DNA of 64,000 bases from Trichuris trichiura (GCA_037903355.1 JBAJFE010000038.1:868001-932000), one strand, 5' to 3'. Counted from the stretch's first letter, positions 23,180 through 35,684 are shown. Translations and numbers: made by a program. Notes: generated from the sequence alone by a model not told the origin.

Positions 23180-25491
23180 CTACCGAAAGCTCAACTTGTC
23201 GTAGATTTAGTATTGTTTTGGTTAAATCTGCTGATTACTTTTCACTTTCATTTAGCCAACTGCAGCTGTGAGAAAGCTAACGTTTGGTTGTTTATGTGCG
23301 ATTAAATTCATTCACAGGAACATAATAGTCACTTTCAAATGTTTTACGTTTTCCACTGTTTCTGTGCATTTATTTTACTAGATTTCTTTAAACTGAAAAC
23401 AGAATTTTTCTGAACTAGTCTGTCGGTTTCCAGAGTAGAATATTTTATTATACGATTAACCCGTTCATAATTCCATTTAAACAACCTACCGAAGCTTTCG
23501 AGTTTCTCCGTCACCTGTTCTCAGCAGTGAAATAAAGAAAAATGTTTCTTTAAACTGGAAACGAAAACAATTCTAACAGCAGCAGCAACAACAACAACAA
23601 TAATAATAATAACAATAACAGCAACAACAACAACAACAATAATAATAATAATAATAATAATAGCTTCATAAGTTCTCGGATAATTGGTCGGAAGGAATGC
23701 GCAACGACAAGCCTAAATTACTCTAAACCTTTAGCTGGCTTTATCAGGTGCATGTCTAGTTCACCTGCAAGCAAGGAATAAAGCGCAGAAATGTCAATAA
23801 TTAACCTTAGGGGGGAAACTTAGCACAACAGTAGGCATTCTGTGCAGTAATTTACTGAAAGTAGAAATTTCTAGAGTCGCAGCATGTATCCTGAAGTGTA
23901 GTTTCAAACAATGCTCCTGTAGTAGTTCAGCGAAATAGATCTTTTCAAATTAATTCACTGTTCAAAAAGTTAGTAATAAAGCTTGCTGCTTAGCTTAAAC
24001 AATGGCGCGCATGAGATCAGCCAGAGTATCGATATAATGAAAGAGTTTGAACTATTTGATATCCTTCCACAAATTGAACCTCCTCGGCAAGATGCAAACC
24101 ATATATTCTACTTACGAATTTGACTTTAAACGAACCTTTCAAATATTCCTCGCATCTTTCTTACTGGCTTCATTGCCAGATTTGTCAGAAAAAGCAGTCC
24201 ATCTGTTCTAGAGGAACGTTATGCTGATTTCAGCCTATGTACATGTGTACATTACTGATTATTGTATGCTGTTGAGGTAAGCTAGCTTTCATTTCTGTTA
24301 GCCTATCGTGAAATGCTGTAACGGTTTAACCAGATTTGACCAATAAATGTTTTGCTGTTAACTGAAAAATCAAGTTCAGATTAAAATTGCTGTCTTCCTG
24401 CTTGAAATGGATTTGTTAACAGAGGGAAAAAAGATACATAATCATAACTTTGGTCTTTTGCTTTTCAAGTTCACTGCCAGATGCACAGATGTGCTTAAGT
24501 TTTCAACGCAAAAAGTTTTCATCTATTCGCATCTGAAATAAGAAACGCTACTGATCATAGTGGGTGGTGTATTGTGTTTCAGAATGCCAAACAACTGAGT
24601 TTCTGTTTCACTCAGTATACAACGTATGCTCTAGCCTTTCGAAATTGTAGCTTTTTGAAAGCGTATTTCCTCTACACTGAATCAGCTGGTATATTAATAT
24701 CGTTTAATTTAAAACCTGACGTCCTTGTTAACCAGAAATAACCATCGCAAAACGCCGTTGGTTTACAGCCTTCTTCGTCAGTGCTTGTGACTTTTGCTCC
24801 CCATTGTCTGTTAGGCTACTAACAGGGATGGCTGAAAAGGGGTTGCTCTGACGTAAAATTCAAATAAATCAGAGAGCCAATCTACAGGCGTCAAAATTCA
24901 ACGCGACAAACACCAGGTTGGTTCGTATGACGAAAGTAAACAGCTTTCCTTGAAAGCCAAGCCTGTGCGTAACCAAGATTATCGTTAGGAGCACCACGTC
25001 GCGCTGAAGCGTTCGTTGCTTTTCTTCTTGTGAAGCAAAATGTTCTGTCTTTTTCTACATTGGCAAGCATTTTCGATCGGAAAAGCTTCAGGAAAAATTT
25101 TTACTCTGCACAACAAATACCCTGTTATGAAAAAACACTGACACTATTAATATTAAACTTTGCTTTTTTGAATAATTGATGTGCTAGTTCCCAGGTTTCG
25201 TCACATTAATCTCCCATTTTATACTTTACAACGCAGCATACCTACCAGCGTCATGAAATTAGGCGGACAACCAGAAACGTTTTGCCACCTATGCTTTCTG
25301 GTTCCAGCTAAATACAACTCTAGGAACTTGAATAATGATTAGTGAGGGAGGATAGATGTTAAAAGCATTAAAAGTCTCATGAACTTTTAGTTCATATTTG
25401 AGCTCATTCTCACAGCTAGCCGTTTTCTGTACAGTTTGAAGTAAAAAGTATTCATTTGTTCATGCAAGGTTCCGTATGAGAACAAATTATA
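23180..25491. other. Intergenic with an (AAC/AAT)n microsatellite
   Basis: No supported gene. A trinucleotide tract of cag, caa and taa units occupies about 23577-23662. The rest is AT-rich unique-looking sequence. Confidence 0.5.
23577..23662 (+). repeat. Trinucleotide microsatellite (CAG/CAA/TAA)
   Basis: Uninterrupted three-base periodicity: agc units, then aac units, then aat units, repeated twice, about 86 bp. Confidence 0.95.
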
Positions 25492-26138
25492 CTAAGCGCG
25501 ATGATGACCACCTCCGTGCCCATGGCCACCTCCGTGCCCATGGCCACCACCATGCCCATGGCTACCCCCATGCCCATGGCTACCCTCATGCCCATGGCCA
25601 CCGCCGTGTCCATGTCCATGGCCACCTCCATGTCCATGTTCATGGCCACCTTCATGTCCATGCCCACGGCCACCTCCATGTCCATGTTCATGGCCACCTT
25701 CATGTCCATGTCCATGGCTACTTCCATGCTCTCCGCTGCCCCTGTTCCCAGGACCATTTATGTGTCCATGTCCACCGCGATGATGACCAAATCTTCCATA
25801 TCTATGCCCACGACCATGATGTCCAAATCCATTTTCATGAGGTCCATCTCTGTCGTCATTGTGACCGCCATGATGTCCATGATGAAGATGCCCTGTTCTA
25901 CCATGTCTATGACCAAATGGTCTTCGGCGGTGCCACCTGCGATGGCCATAACGAGAATGGTGAACTCCGTTTGAGTCTTCAGTAGAATTGTGAGTGAAGG
26001 GAGGTTTACGATAGCGCCATCGCCGATATATTAGGCGTCTAGCGTAGTTATCCAATTCTACCGTTCTGCGGAAGACTCTTAGACTTTGAACATATCCACT
26101 TACATCATCTGCTTTCGTTAAGTTTGCATCCTCACTGT
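25492..26138 (-). CDS. His/Gly-repeat protein, last exon
   Basis: The frame reads from an acceptor-like gtgtttag (first exon base about 26138) to TAG at 25492-25494. It encodes an Asp/Leu-rich then Arg/Tyr-rich segment (about the first 60 residues), then a His/Gly domain with HHGHHGGH, followed by many tandem GHGHGGGHGHEGG-type units. Multiple His pairs would bind Zn, Cu or Ni; secreted histidine-rich proteins of this kind occur in several invertebrates. The other strand is also open across the repeat (Met/Ala/Pro/Ser/Thr), but it lacks a non-repetitive flank. The upstream exon was not found, so start and secretion signal are unknown. Confidence 0.5.
25500..25740. repeat. Degenerate 12-18 bp tandem repeat encoding His/Gly
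   Basis: Units around ccatggccacc and tgcccatggc repeat about 20 times, with a higher-order unit of about 48 bp near 25605-25710 (ccatgttcatggccacctt). The array underlies the repeat domain of the minus-strand gene. Confidence 0.85.
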
Positions 26139-26664
26139 CTAAACACTAACTTGGATTCATCTTGCGAAAGTTAAAAGCCTTTTGAAAGAAAGGTGAAGCC
26201 ATCGACTAAGGTGAACTACGAGACAAAAATTTTTAAAAATCGAATTCTAAGAGCGTCAGCTAAGTCAAATTTAACGAATAAACAGAACGTTTTCTGCAGA
26301 ATTAAAAAATTTATTTTGTGCCTGGAGTTAACAGCTTCAATAACAGCGCATTGCCGTCATACCGCTTATTACTCTTAAAGCTAAGCTTTATCATTGTCGA
26401 AATAAATTACTGCTTGCAAAAATTTTTGCCTTTTTCGTCAGGATAGAACACTTACTAAAACAAAATGAATTGCAGACATTTATTGATTGTAATTTCCATT
26501 GCTTTCACCAACCATCTGCCGACTTTGTCGTAGCGTATGAATGCCATGACGGTAGAACCTCATGTGCTTCGACTCGAATAAGTCAGACGTCTATTTTTGG
26601 ATCTCCGTGAATCCCATGAAGCACTTCACAGAAAGATGATGCTGCATTGACCGGAACAAATGGT
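26139..26664. other. Region upstream of the His-rich gene, no exon identified
   Basis: No clear signal-peptide exon on the minus strand. A 22-codon hydrophobic plus-strand frame (MNCRHLLIVISIAF) near 26465 stops soon after and is not supported. Confidence 0.3.
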
Positions 26665-26896
26665 AATCATGTGCGTTGAACACAGGGTGTTTCTTAACGG
26701 GGCAGTGGATCTTCATCACTACTTCATACGGTATGTGTTCTTGCCCGTTGATGGGTTCTGAAATTAAACCGAAGCAAATGCCCTACCAACGGATGGATGA
26801 GCAATTATTAAGGAAAAATACAGAACAATTCTTAACAGTTTCGGAGCTTTCGGGACTAACCTTGTCCCGTCGTCAGCGATGGTGGTAATGGTACTT

Positions 26897-28249
26897 TTAC
26901 TCCGATGTTAGGGTATTTATAGGTACTAAGGGGGCGCCAGTCGGTATGGAACAACAACCCGTTTTACTGATAACAGATGTCCATATCGAGCTGACCTCTA
27001 CCCCCTTGTCACGGTTAATGGACACATTGGACATGTTATTGCGAATGAACAGGGACTCCTTTATTTGCCTAAGGCGAAAATGGCTCTCGCGGCAAACGAT
27101 GGACGGGTGCAGGTCACGTGAACATTGAGAGGAATGCTCAGCAACCGCGGAGGTGTTCTTCGCTCTTTCCATAGCTTGTAACGGCGGAATAGTTCTGGGA
27201 CGTCCCCGACGTAACCTGTATATTCCATGTAGTTCCTCTTCCGCGGATCGGTAGCTCTTTAGCGCGTTCATGTGTTCTTTAAATCTGTCAAATAACGTAT
27301 TGCCCGTTTCTCCTATGTAGGAGGCGTTGCAATCACAATTAATCACATAAACGACGCCAGGTCTCTGTTCGAATGGGACCTTGATCTTATCGTTCCGTAC
27401 TAAGGAACGAAGGTTGGGGGAAGACTTGAAGAAAATGCGGAAGCCGTACTGGCGACCCAAACGTTGCAAGTGTTCCCCCAGGCCGACGTAGTACGGAACG
27501 GTGAGGACAGGAAGACGATCCCTTTCATTATTTGAGGAGGAATCGGTCGGGTTCAACCTTCGCGCTATGGTGGAGGAGACGAAGGTTTTTGGGTATCCAT
27601 TTTTCTCCAACGTCATTGCAATGTGGTGTAACTCAGAATTCAGGAATTCTGGATCACAGATTGCGATGGCGCGGTCCACCATCCCTGTCACTATACCCCT
27701 CTTTACTGACATGGGGTGGTGTGAGGAGAAATGCAGGTATCTGCCCGAATGTGTTGGTTTCCTATATACTGTTGTCTTTAAAGACGTGGCACTTCGGTGA
27801 ACCAACACATCGAGGAAGGGAAGTTTCCTGCCTACTTCCCTTTCAATTGTGAAGGAAATTTTTCCTGGGAAGATCGAGTTCAGGTGTTTCAAAAGAGCTT
27901 CTTCCTCTCCTTTTTTAACAATAGCAAAAATGTCATCTACATAGCGTTTAAACAGGCGGGGAGTGTAATGGTTGTCTGGACTTTCGAAGGCAAGTTCCTC
28001 TAAGTGTTCCATGAACAACTCAGCGAGGACCGGGGAAAGCGGACTGCCCATTGGTGCACCCTCGTTCTGTCGGAAGAAGCTTTCTTGAAACCTGAAGTAA
28101 TTCCCTTCACACATACAGAACGAGACTAACTGCACTATTTGACAAGGCAACAGTTTTGTTCTCTCACTTAAGCTGCTGTCCCCGTCCAATAGGGTTTGTA
28201 GTCTGTTGAGGGTGTGTGAAATGGGGATGCTGGTGAAGAGATCCTTCAC
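26897..28249 (-). CDS. PLE RT/GIY-YIG polyprotein, left arm, intact frame but 5' truncated
   Basis: The frame is open for 450 codons from the first Met and continues upstream through SKSDFLVSYDV to the spacer. RT motif A is SYDVKDLFTSIP, motif B GAPMGSPLSPVLAE (about 64-77) and motif C YVDD (103-106), followed by PFLDVLV and YRKPTHSGRYLHF, typical of PLEs. The C-terminal GIY-YIG nuclease has VYV (300-302) and YIG (311-313) after a Cys-X-Cys, with downstream RFKEHMNAL. The fingers region before motif A is absent, so this copy cannot encode a complete enzyme, although the catalytic Asp residues remain. Confidence 0.9.
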   Translation of the reverse strand: MKDLFTSIPISHTLNRLQTLLDGDSSLSERTKLLPCQIVQLVSFCMCEGNYFRFQESFFRQNEGAPMGSPLSPVLAELFMEHLEELAFESPDNHYTPRLFKRYVDDIFAIVKKGEEEALLKHLNSIFPGKISFTIEREVGRKLPFLDVLVHRSATSLKTTVYRKPTHSGRYLHFSSHHPMSVKRGIVTGMVDRAIAICDPEFLNSELHHIAMTLEKNGYPKTFVSSTIARRLNPTDSSSNNERDRLPVLTVPYYVGLGEHLQRLGRQYGFRIFFKSSPNLRSLVRNDKIKVPFEQRPGVVYVINCDCNASYIGETGNTLFDRFKEHMNALKSYRSAEEELHGIYRLRRGRPRTIPPLQAMERAKNTSAVAEHSSQCSRDLHPSIVCRESHFRLRQIKESLFIRNNMSNVSINRDKGVEVSSIWTSVISKTGCCSIPTGAPLVPINTLTSE

Positions 28250-28304
28250 ATCGTAACTTACCAGGAAGTCCGATTTTGAGAATCAGCGTCAGCTCGTTCC
28301 ACGT

Positions 28305-29711
28305 CTCAAAATCGGACTTCCTGGTAAGTTACGATGTGAAGGATCTCTTCACCAGCATCCCCATTTCACACACCCTCAACAGACTACAAACCCTATTGGA
28401 CGGGGACAGCAGCTTAAGTGAGAGAACAAAACTGTTGCCTTGTCAAATAGTGCAGTTAGTCTCGTTCTGTATGTGTGAAGGGAATTACTTCAGGTTTCAA
28501 GAAAGCTTCTTCCGACAGAACGAGGGTGCACCAATGGGCAGTCCGCTTTCCCCGGTCCTCGCTGAGTTGTTCATGGAACACTTAGAGGAACTTGCCTTCG
28601 AAAGTCCAGACAACCATTACACTCCCCGCCTGTTTAAACGCTATGTAGATGACATTTTTGCTATTGTTAAAAAAGGAGAGGAAGAAGCTCTTTTGAAACA
28701 CCTGAACTCGATCTTCCCAGGAAAAATTTCCTTCACAATTGAAAGGGAAGTAGGCAGGAAACTTCCCTTCCTCGATGTGTTGGTTCACCGAAGTGCCACG
28801 TCTTTAAAGACAACAGTATATAGGAAACCAACACATTCGGGCAGATACCTGCATTTCTCCTCACACCACCCCATGTCAGTAAAGAGGGGTATAGTGACAG
28901 GGATGGTGGACCGCGCCATCGCAATCTGTGATCCAGAATTCCTGAATTCTGAGTTACACCACATTGCAATGACGTTGGAGAAAAATGGATACCCAAAAAC
29001 CTCCACCATCGTCCCAACCTCCAACCAGAGAGCGTCTTCCAGTCCTCAAGGTTGAACCCGACCGATTCCTCCTCAAATAATGAAAGGGATCGTCTTCCTG
29101 TCCTCACCGTTCCGTACTACGTCGGCCTGGGGGAACACTTGCAACGTTTGGGTCGCCAGTACGGCTTCCGCATTTTCTTCAAGTCTTCCCCCAACCTTCG
29201 TTCCTTAGTACGGAACGATAAGATCAAGGTCCCATTCGAACAGAGACCTGGCGTCGTTTATGTGATTAATTGTGATTGCAACGCCTCCTACATAGGAGAA
29301 ACGGGCAATACGTTATTTGACAGATTTAAAGAACACATGAACGCGCTAAAGAGCTACCGATCCGCGGAAGAGGAACTACATGGAATATACAGGTTACGTC
29401 GGGGACGTCCCAGAACTATTCCGCCGTTACAAGCTATGGAAAGAGCGAAGAACACCTCCGCGGTTGCTGAGCATTCCTCTCAATGTTCACGTGACCTGCA
29501 CCCGTCCATCGTTTGCCGCGAGAGCCATTTTCGCCTTAGGCAAATAAAGGAGTCCCTGTTCATTCGCAATAACATGTCCAATGTGTCCATTAACCGTGAC
29601 AAGGGGGTAGAGGTCAGCTCGATATGGACATCTGTTATCAGTAAAACGGGTTGTTGTTCCATACCGACTGGCGCCCCCTTAGTACCTATAAATACCCTAA
29701 CATCGGAGTAA
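28305..29711 (+). pseudogene. PLE RT/GIY-YIG polyprotein, right arm, frameshifted
   Basis: The same protein as the left arm but broken in the linker between RT and GIY-YIG: around 29002-29055 a local replacement adds about 23 nt relative to the left arm and shifts the frame. The RT half therefore ends at 29055, and the GIY-YIG half is open from about 29052 to 29711. Elsewhere the arms encode nearly the same residues (YVDD, GAPMGSPLSP, YIGETGN all present). Confidence 0.88.
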
Positions 29712-29731
29712 AAGTACCATTACCACCATCG

Positions 29732-29760
29732 CTGACGACGGGACAAGGTTAGTCCCGAAA
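29732..29760 (+). ncRNA. Hammerhead-like motif at the PLE 3' end
   Basis: CTGACGA (29732-29738), one spacer C, stem GGGAC (29740-29744) with GTCCC (29752-29756), then GAAA (29757-29760). CGGAG (29704-29708) upstream can pair with CTCCG (29762-29766), leaving GUA as a possible cleavage site. The mirror copy is at 26848-26876 (-). Hammerhead ribozymes are reported in PLE termini. Stem I is not evident here and there is an extra base after CTGACGA, so activity is uncertain. Confidence 0.5.
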
Positions 29761-29905
29761 GCTCCGAAACTGTTAAGAATTGTTCTGTATTTTTCCTTAA
29801 TAATTGCTCATCCATCCGTTGGTAGGGCATTTGCTTTAATTTCAGAACCCATCAACGGGCAAGAACACATACCGTATGAAGTAGTGATGAAAATCATGTG
29901 CGTTG

Positions 29906-32574
29906 TCTAATAAGTATGCTGGGAGGGATAACTCGTCCTAAGCTGGCGGCGCGACATGTCTTTGGGTCATAAAAGCGTCATGCGAACGTGCATTCTCAGG
30001 CGGCAGGACGATTTTGTCGCTGCTGGACGAGTGTGTCAGTTATTTCTTTAGTACTACGTCCGCCAGTTTTGTGAGATGGCGACGCTAGGGGTCCGCTCTA
30101 ACCATAGGACCACGTTACAGCAGGTCGTGGTAGAAAATTTCCTCCTGGTCCAACCAAACGCAGAGGAACGTCTTTTTTCCATGAATGTGTGCCTCTAGCG
30201 TGGACGTAGTGGGCTGCCCTATGTTCGTCTGATTTCTTTCCCTTTTCAAGGTTGTCATACGTGATCCATTTTTGGTCTCTCAGAACAAACCGCTAAAAGG
30301 TGGCCTCCCTTTGCTACTTCTTTAGAACAGAAAGGCAAACAGTGACACTGTCTTGATGTCAGAATTTGGCAATTTCTGGGGTTCCAGTTTTCGTACTTTT
30401 GAATCCTACCCGTTGGGCTTAGCCACTGCATAATAGTAGAAGAATGCACACTAAGTTCCTTAATGTTTAAAATGGAGTTTTGGTCGAGTAGGGCCTGCAG
30501 GTCCCTGTTCTGAAATTCCCTGGAGTGCCCTGATCTTAGCCGGTCGTAAACATGGGCTTCTCCATTCTGAAAATGGCTCTATCACCACAGACAGTCGATT
30601 GCACTGAAAATTTTCTCACCATAAATGTGAAGAGTTCTGCTGTTGCATTCGTAGATTAAAACAACAAGAAACCGAGTGCTGAATATGCGAGTTGTTAGAG
30701 ATCATTTCGAAACTATAGAAAAAGAATGACTGTACGAATAAAAACAAAAAAAATTTCTCATGGAGATGAAGGAGATGTTCACTTGACTCATGATCACGCA
30801 AAGAAACCCCCTACAACCGCATAATCATCAAGGAAATGCCAGCTCAACCTCAGCGGCAAAAATTTTTGCAAGCTCCTGGTAGCTTGGCTGGTGCACAGTT
30901 ACGTCGACATAACATCTTGAAGAATTCACCTTTCAAGAAAAATGTTTTACCACACTGTGCATATTAAAAATATTTACTACTGGTCTCAGCTGCTCAAGAA
31001 ATTCATGAAACAGGATTATTGTTAACAAATCGATCCTAAAGGCACAGGTAGTTATCATATTATAAATTTAATTGCTGATAAGTCCGTTGTAATAAAAGTT
31101 TGGCCTAGCTTTCAAGGCGCGTTGGTTACCGTTTTCGGCAGAATAAATGTGATGTTCGTTTCGCTCAAGACGGTTAAAGTACACCTACCGAAAGCGCCGG
31201 TCACCTTTCCAATGAATATTTTAAAACTAGAACAGTTCTTCCAGTAATTAAGTTAGCAACATGAAAGCTTGTATACAAATTATGAAAAGTAATGTGTTCA
31301 AAGCGTTGCTAATTACTTCGTTTATCTGAATTCAAAACGTACCTTCAGCTGTACGGAGAACAGCAGTTAACGTCACTAGCGAAATGCATACAAGCGAAGT
31401 TTGCATTTTTTTAAAATCCAGTATTTAGGGGAGTGACGTGCCTAACCATCTGACCATTGCTATGATTAAATGAACAACTATCTTTGAACGATTTAATTTG
31501 GCAGTAACGTTTTAAAAGGCGAAGAGCATCTCTCAAGAAATATTGCTGACAGGAGAAAGTGACTCTCTTTTGGCATTCAAGGTGAGTACAATGAATCTGA
31601 CTGTTGCACCTGGAAGATTGAACGAAGTAGAATTTAACTGGGCATAATTGGTTTAGGCGCTCTTTGTAGCTTTGGGAAACTTTTTATTTTTGTGTTGCAG
31701 TTGCACACTTGGGAATCTGAACAGGAAGCTCTGAAACAATTTTCATTCAAGAAAAACCTAGAATCTGTAAGATTATAAACTCATTAGGCTATTTCGGTTT
31801 GATTACCAAATGCTTCCTTAACATTCTAAACTACTTTTTTTCGCAACTTACAATTAAATAGTAGTCCTGCGCAGTAGCAACAAGAATAAAGTAGCTCAGT
31901 TCAAGCCAGTTCGTTGACCTGCATTTTTAACGCACCCGCGGTTGAAGGCATCGTCTAGTTTCTCCAAAGACATATGCAGTCTGACATACCAGGAGAACAA
32001 AGAACTAAAACGATCTTGAAAAAAAATAAAACATTGATAGCACAAGTAACTGACGTATTTGAATGATAAAAAAATTAATCAGGGTGAAGACCAGAAAGGA
32101 ATCCTCCGTGCATATCAGTTCCTCCTGAATGATATTCTAAAACACAGAGTTTGTTTATTTAATAATTATTAGCAGTTATTTGACAGTGGATTTATGTTAA
32201 CTTTTTATTGCATCATGCGTAGGCTATGCATTTCTCTCAAGGATTTAATTCTTGCCTATACAGAAACTGCCCAAACAGAACAGCACTGGTTAACCAAAAA
32301 GATTAGGCAGTGGTGTCCACTTCGACGTCTGCGATAGTCCTTAGATCTTCTCTCGTCCTGTCTTTTGCCCAAAACAAGGGTTCAGTTGATTTTTTTAGAC
32401 TCGTTTTGCCTTGAAGAACATTGATCCTACTTGCTTCAATGTGCAGGGTCTTTAGAATCAGCGTATTTAATAAGCAGACGTCAGGAATGCAATCCCATTT
32501 TAACTGCGCTGTATGCATCATTTGGACTAACTTGGGCAGTGACAATGCTGAAGAAACTTTATTTGTACTATAGG
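29906..32574. other. Intergenic, no gene seen
   Basis: AT-rich. Minus-strand open frames of 60-65 codons have no recognisable features. The minus-strand frame at 32303-32545 ends in a plausible-looking charged tail (KSTEPLFWAKDRTREDLRTI) but has no family match that I know. Confidence 0.35.
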
Positions 32575-32745
32575 CATCTGTTAATGTGTCCGGTTTTTAT
32601 TGACCGGAGCTTTCTGATGTGCGCTGTCACCCATCATGAGTAGTAACCAATAGAACACTTGCTGACAACTGATTCTGTTGGTTACCGCTGATGATAGGTT
32701 ACAGTGCATACCTGAAAGTTCCGGGCAATAAAAACTGAGCAATTC
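32575..32745. repeat. Family-C inverted element with hammerhead-like core
   Basis: Inverted arms share the phrases caataaaaac, ccgg and ggttac. On the + strand CTGATGA (32688-32694), stem AGGT (32696-32699) with ACCT (32710-32713) and GAAA (32714-32717) form the core, followed by gttccggg. The left arm has a decayed mirror copy (about 32611-32640, CTCATGA). Confidence 0.55.
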
Positions 32746-35684
32746 AACGAGCAACTACCACACAAATAGTTTCTTTAACACAAAAATCTGTGGTCCTGTT
32801 AAGAGTTGCATATTGAAAGCATACACTTATTGAAAACAGAGTGTGTACTGTCTTCATTTCAGACATAAAAAACCAAGTTGTATTCCTACGTCATTCATTT
32901 ATTCACAGTCGCGGAAATTTTTTACTTTATGCAAACTGTAAAGTTAGGCTCCTCTTGTCATCTATTGTTAACTGAACCGACAAGTGCATAGATTGTAGTC
33001 CAGAACTGTACTTTTTGCTGTTTAACGGCTTTGTCCTTTAGGAAGTTAGGTAGTAATATATCAGACCCCTATTTAAGGCCAGGACAGATAGATGCAATAA
33101 CTAATGTCACCTAAATGGCAAATCTGTCTAGACACTAATCAATTACGAGATTGAATAAAGGATGACATTACATGGTTGAAGATAGAAGTTCAGCTGTAAA
33201 ATCATCTGCGGCTGAAGTTTCATGAAATAACCGCCCAGGTAAGCAGAACTAGTATGATGACACCTTTTAGTCCTTGAACTCTTTAGACAATAATTCTATT
33301 CTCAGGCTCAGGTATGAAGATAAATGAACGAGCGAAGCAACCCTTTGCAAAATAAGGACAAGCATCAAAATCTCGCATGGAAATGAATGATTTGCCGTCT
33401 ATACAGCTGATGAACAATCGCGAATTGATAAGTGAACTGTAAGAAGGATTGATTTGTATGAGAGAAAAAACACCATTTTCACCGTCAGAATTTAAAGTTA
33501 GTAACACTTAATAAGCAGACAGCTTGCGTTCTGCATTGCTTATTTAGCAAAATAACAACCACCCCGAATTGTTCTTTCATACTTTGTAATCTAGTTTAAT
33601 CGAACTGTTATTAATGCACTGTCGAGCAGAGCATTTCCTGTGGCTAACAGGTGGCATTTCATGCAGAAAATCGTTGCATAGCTTAGCAGACGCTTGTTTA
33701 GCAAATTTGTAAAGTATAACGCATGATGTGATGCGATGTCTCAGCGTGTCGATAGAGTGGCTAGCACTGGCGGGTTGGGTGGTGTGTATGTGTGCGTTTT
33801 GGCTCCGCTTTGTCAGGCAAAAAAAAATTTTGTCTGCCATATGCTACATATGAGAGCAACTTAGCTGATATTGTAGGCACGGTGGCTATGAACGAGAATA
33901 CGTAACTTCACAGAATTCTTACTGTTTGTCTGACCCTTATGAAGAAAGGTTTATATCGCGTAAGGAGCTTTCAGAGGCCCGTTTTTAGCGAGAAATAAAT
34001 CTATTAGAGATGACGTGCAGCGGTAGGAGAGCTTGAGGTCAGTGTCAGTAAATGTGCACCTTAAACTGAACGCTGAGAAATGCTGAATCAAAAGACCTCT
34101 GTTTCCTTAAGAAGCCAGCAACTTCCGTCGCCCACTTATCTGGCCAGCAGCAAGACAAAATATTGTGAAATGCCAAAACTAAAAACTGTACTTGTTTTTC
34201 CCATAGCAACGTTTAGAGCAAAAAGATACCACAAATAAAAAAGTTGTGGCAAAAACTGTACTGTAGACTTTAAATATAAGACTCTAAGCGTTGCATTACA
34301 AATAAGGAAACAACACTAAAAAAGAAACGCATGTAAAAGAACCGATTTGAATATGTAGCTTTTGAGAACAACGGCTTATGCTTACAATCTGATAACTACT
34401 TACAGATATTTCGTTTGTCAAATGGTTTGTTGGGTAATGGTTCTTCAGAACCCATCACATTTCATTTGTAGCAGCGTAAATGTTTACTTTAATAAACGAT
34501 TTGGAAAAGGAGATACTAGCGATTGTTTGTCGACAAAAATAACAGGGAAAAAAGTACTGATAATGCTCTTTTCCTTCAACTTTTTCCATCGTTCAATTTA
34601 AAATACTAACTTATTGATACTTTTTTCTTCTTATTCATAACGGGCTTTTAAAATCTTTCTTCTAAAATTTTTTTGCGGAATTTCCAACCCCCCTTTTTTT
34701 AACGTTTATTCCATAAACGTTTACTACTGAGCTTACAGTCTCTCCGTGACTTATCACCAGCGCAATTTGCGTTTTTATGGTTGCAAGCCGCTCCATCCGA
34801 TCAACGTCTCTGCATGCGTAAGGAACAAACGCAAATCTTCCCATTTCTGTATCTGTGAATCGAAATAATCATTAAAATTAGTAGACTTATTTAGTTATTA
34901 TGAGTTTGCATAGCCTTTTATGACAAGAAGTGTTTTCCTCTGCGGTCAGGCATAGGTAGTCGCCAGTGTAGAGCAGTTTTCTATTGCTAAACGACGACAA
35001 GCTGGTAACGTCCTATGCTACTGCGTGGATGACTCACTGACCTGTGAGTGCACATGAAATATTCGGTAATTAGCTGCGCGTTGTATTGAGAACGAAGTTC
35101 TTTCCAACGAGTGTGTGAAAATGTGTACTCGTATTACGCAAGTTCGATCTGTGAAATTCAGAGAAAAGACGCTTTCTGAAAGCTTCGAAAAATAAATTTC
35201 ACGAGTCGAATTTGCGTAATACTATTATGGAAGTAAGCGCGCACTATTATGCGCCCCATTTAAAGAAACTTCTGAGATAGCATGGGAGAGACTGCCTTTA
35301 GTGGAAGCATCAGAGCCTGATCTTGCCAAGCGATCGACTTTATCCTAGCGCCAGTCGTATTCTCTGCTCACTTTCATGCAACTCACGTGTTCATTTCAAA
35401 TTCACGCTGTGTACGCGTTCTTAAAGCGCTGGCTGTTATCCACAGTCACCCCTGGAACGTATTTGTAGGGTATTCATTCCAGTTTAAAAACTTGCAAATC
35501 CTTGCTGTGACTGTTGTACTTTCCGCTTAGTAAACGTGTATGCTTGCTCAGCTTGCACCCCATTACGTTAGATTTGTAGTGACTATGGTGAAATGAACGG
35601 ATTTGTACTTCCTTGCCCCTTTTTAGAATACCCCGGTGCACTAGTTCTGTCTTGGCTTGTGTGGTTCCGGGTCTTTTGCAATTA
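32746..35684. other. Intergenic, no gene seen
   Basis: Short open frames only. cttttacgcaa-type phrases near 35120 and 35195 (gtgtactcgtattacgcaa, gcgtaatact) form a weak inverted pair. Confidence 0.35.

Larger units (their letters stand above)
26679..29891. mobile_element. Penelope-like retroelement, two 5'-truncated copies head to head
   Basis: A 3.2-kb palindrome: the left arm (to 28280, minus) and right arm (from 28305, plus) are near-identical inverted copies around a 24-nt spacer (28281-28304). Both begin at the same point just upstream of RT motif A, so both are truncated at an identical 5' position. The left arm has an extra outer tail of 34 nt (26679-26712). aatcatgtgcgttg at 26665-26678 and again at 29892-29905 is a 14-bp target-site duplication. 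Each arm encodes RT and a GIY-YIG endonuclease, the hallmark of canonical PLEs, and ends with a hammerhead-like motif and the family-A terminal block. Confidence 0.92.

Noticed and set aside
25501..25985. Plus-strand open frames over the His/Gly array (157 and 169 codons)
   Set aside because: Low-complexity shadow of the repeat; no unique flank, no splice or start context, whereas the minus strand has both an acceptor and a unique coding flank.
26946..29662. Many short open frames mirrored in both PLE arms (for example 27501-27852 and 28733-29107)
   Set aside because: They are antisense shadows of the RT/GIY-YIG frames and appear twice only because the arms are inverted copies.
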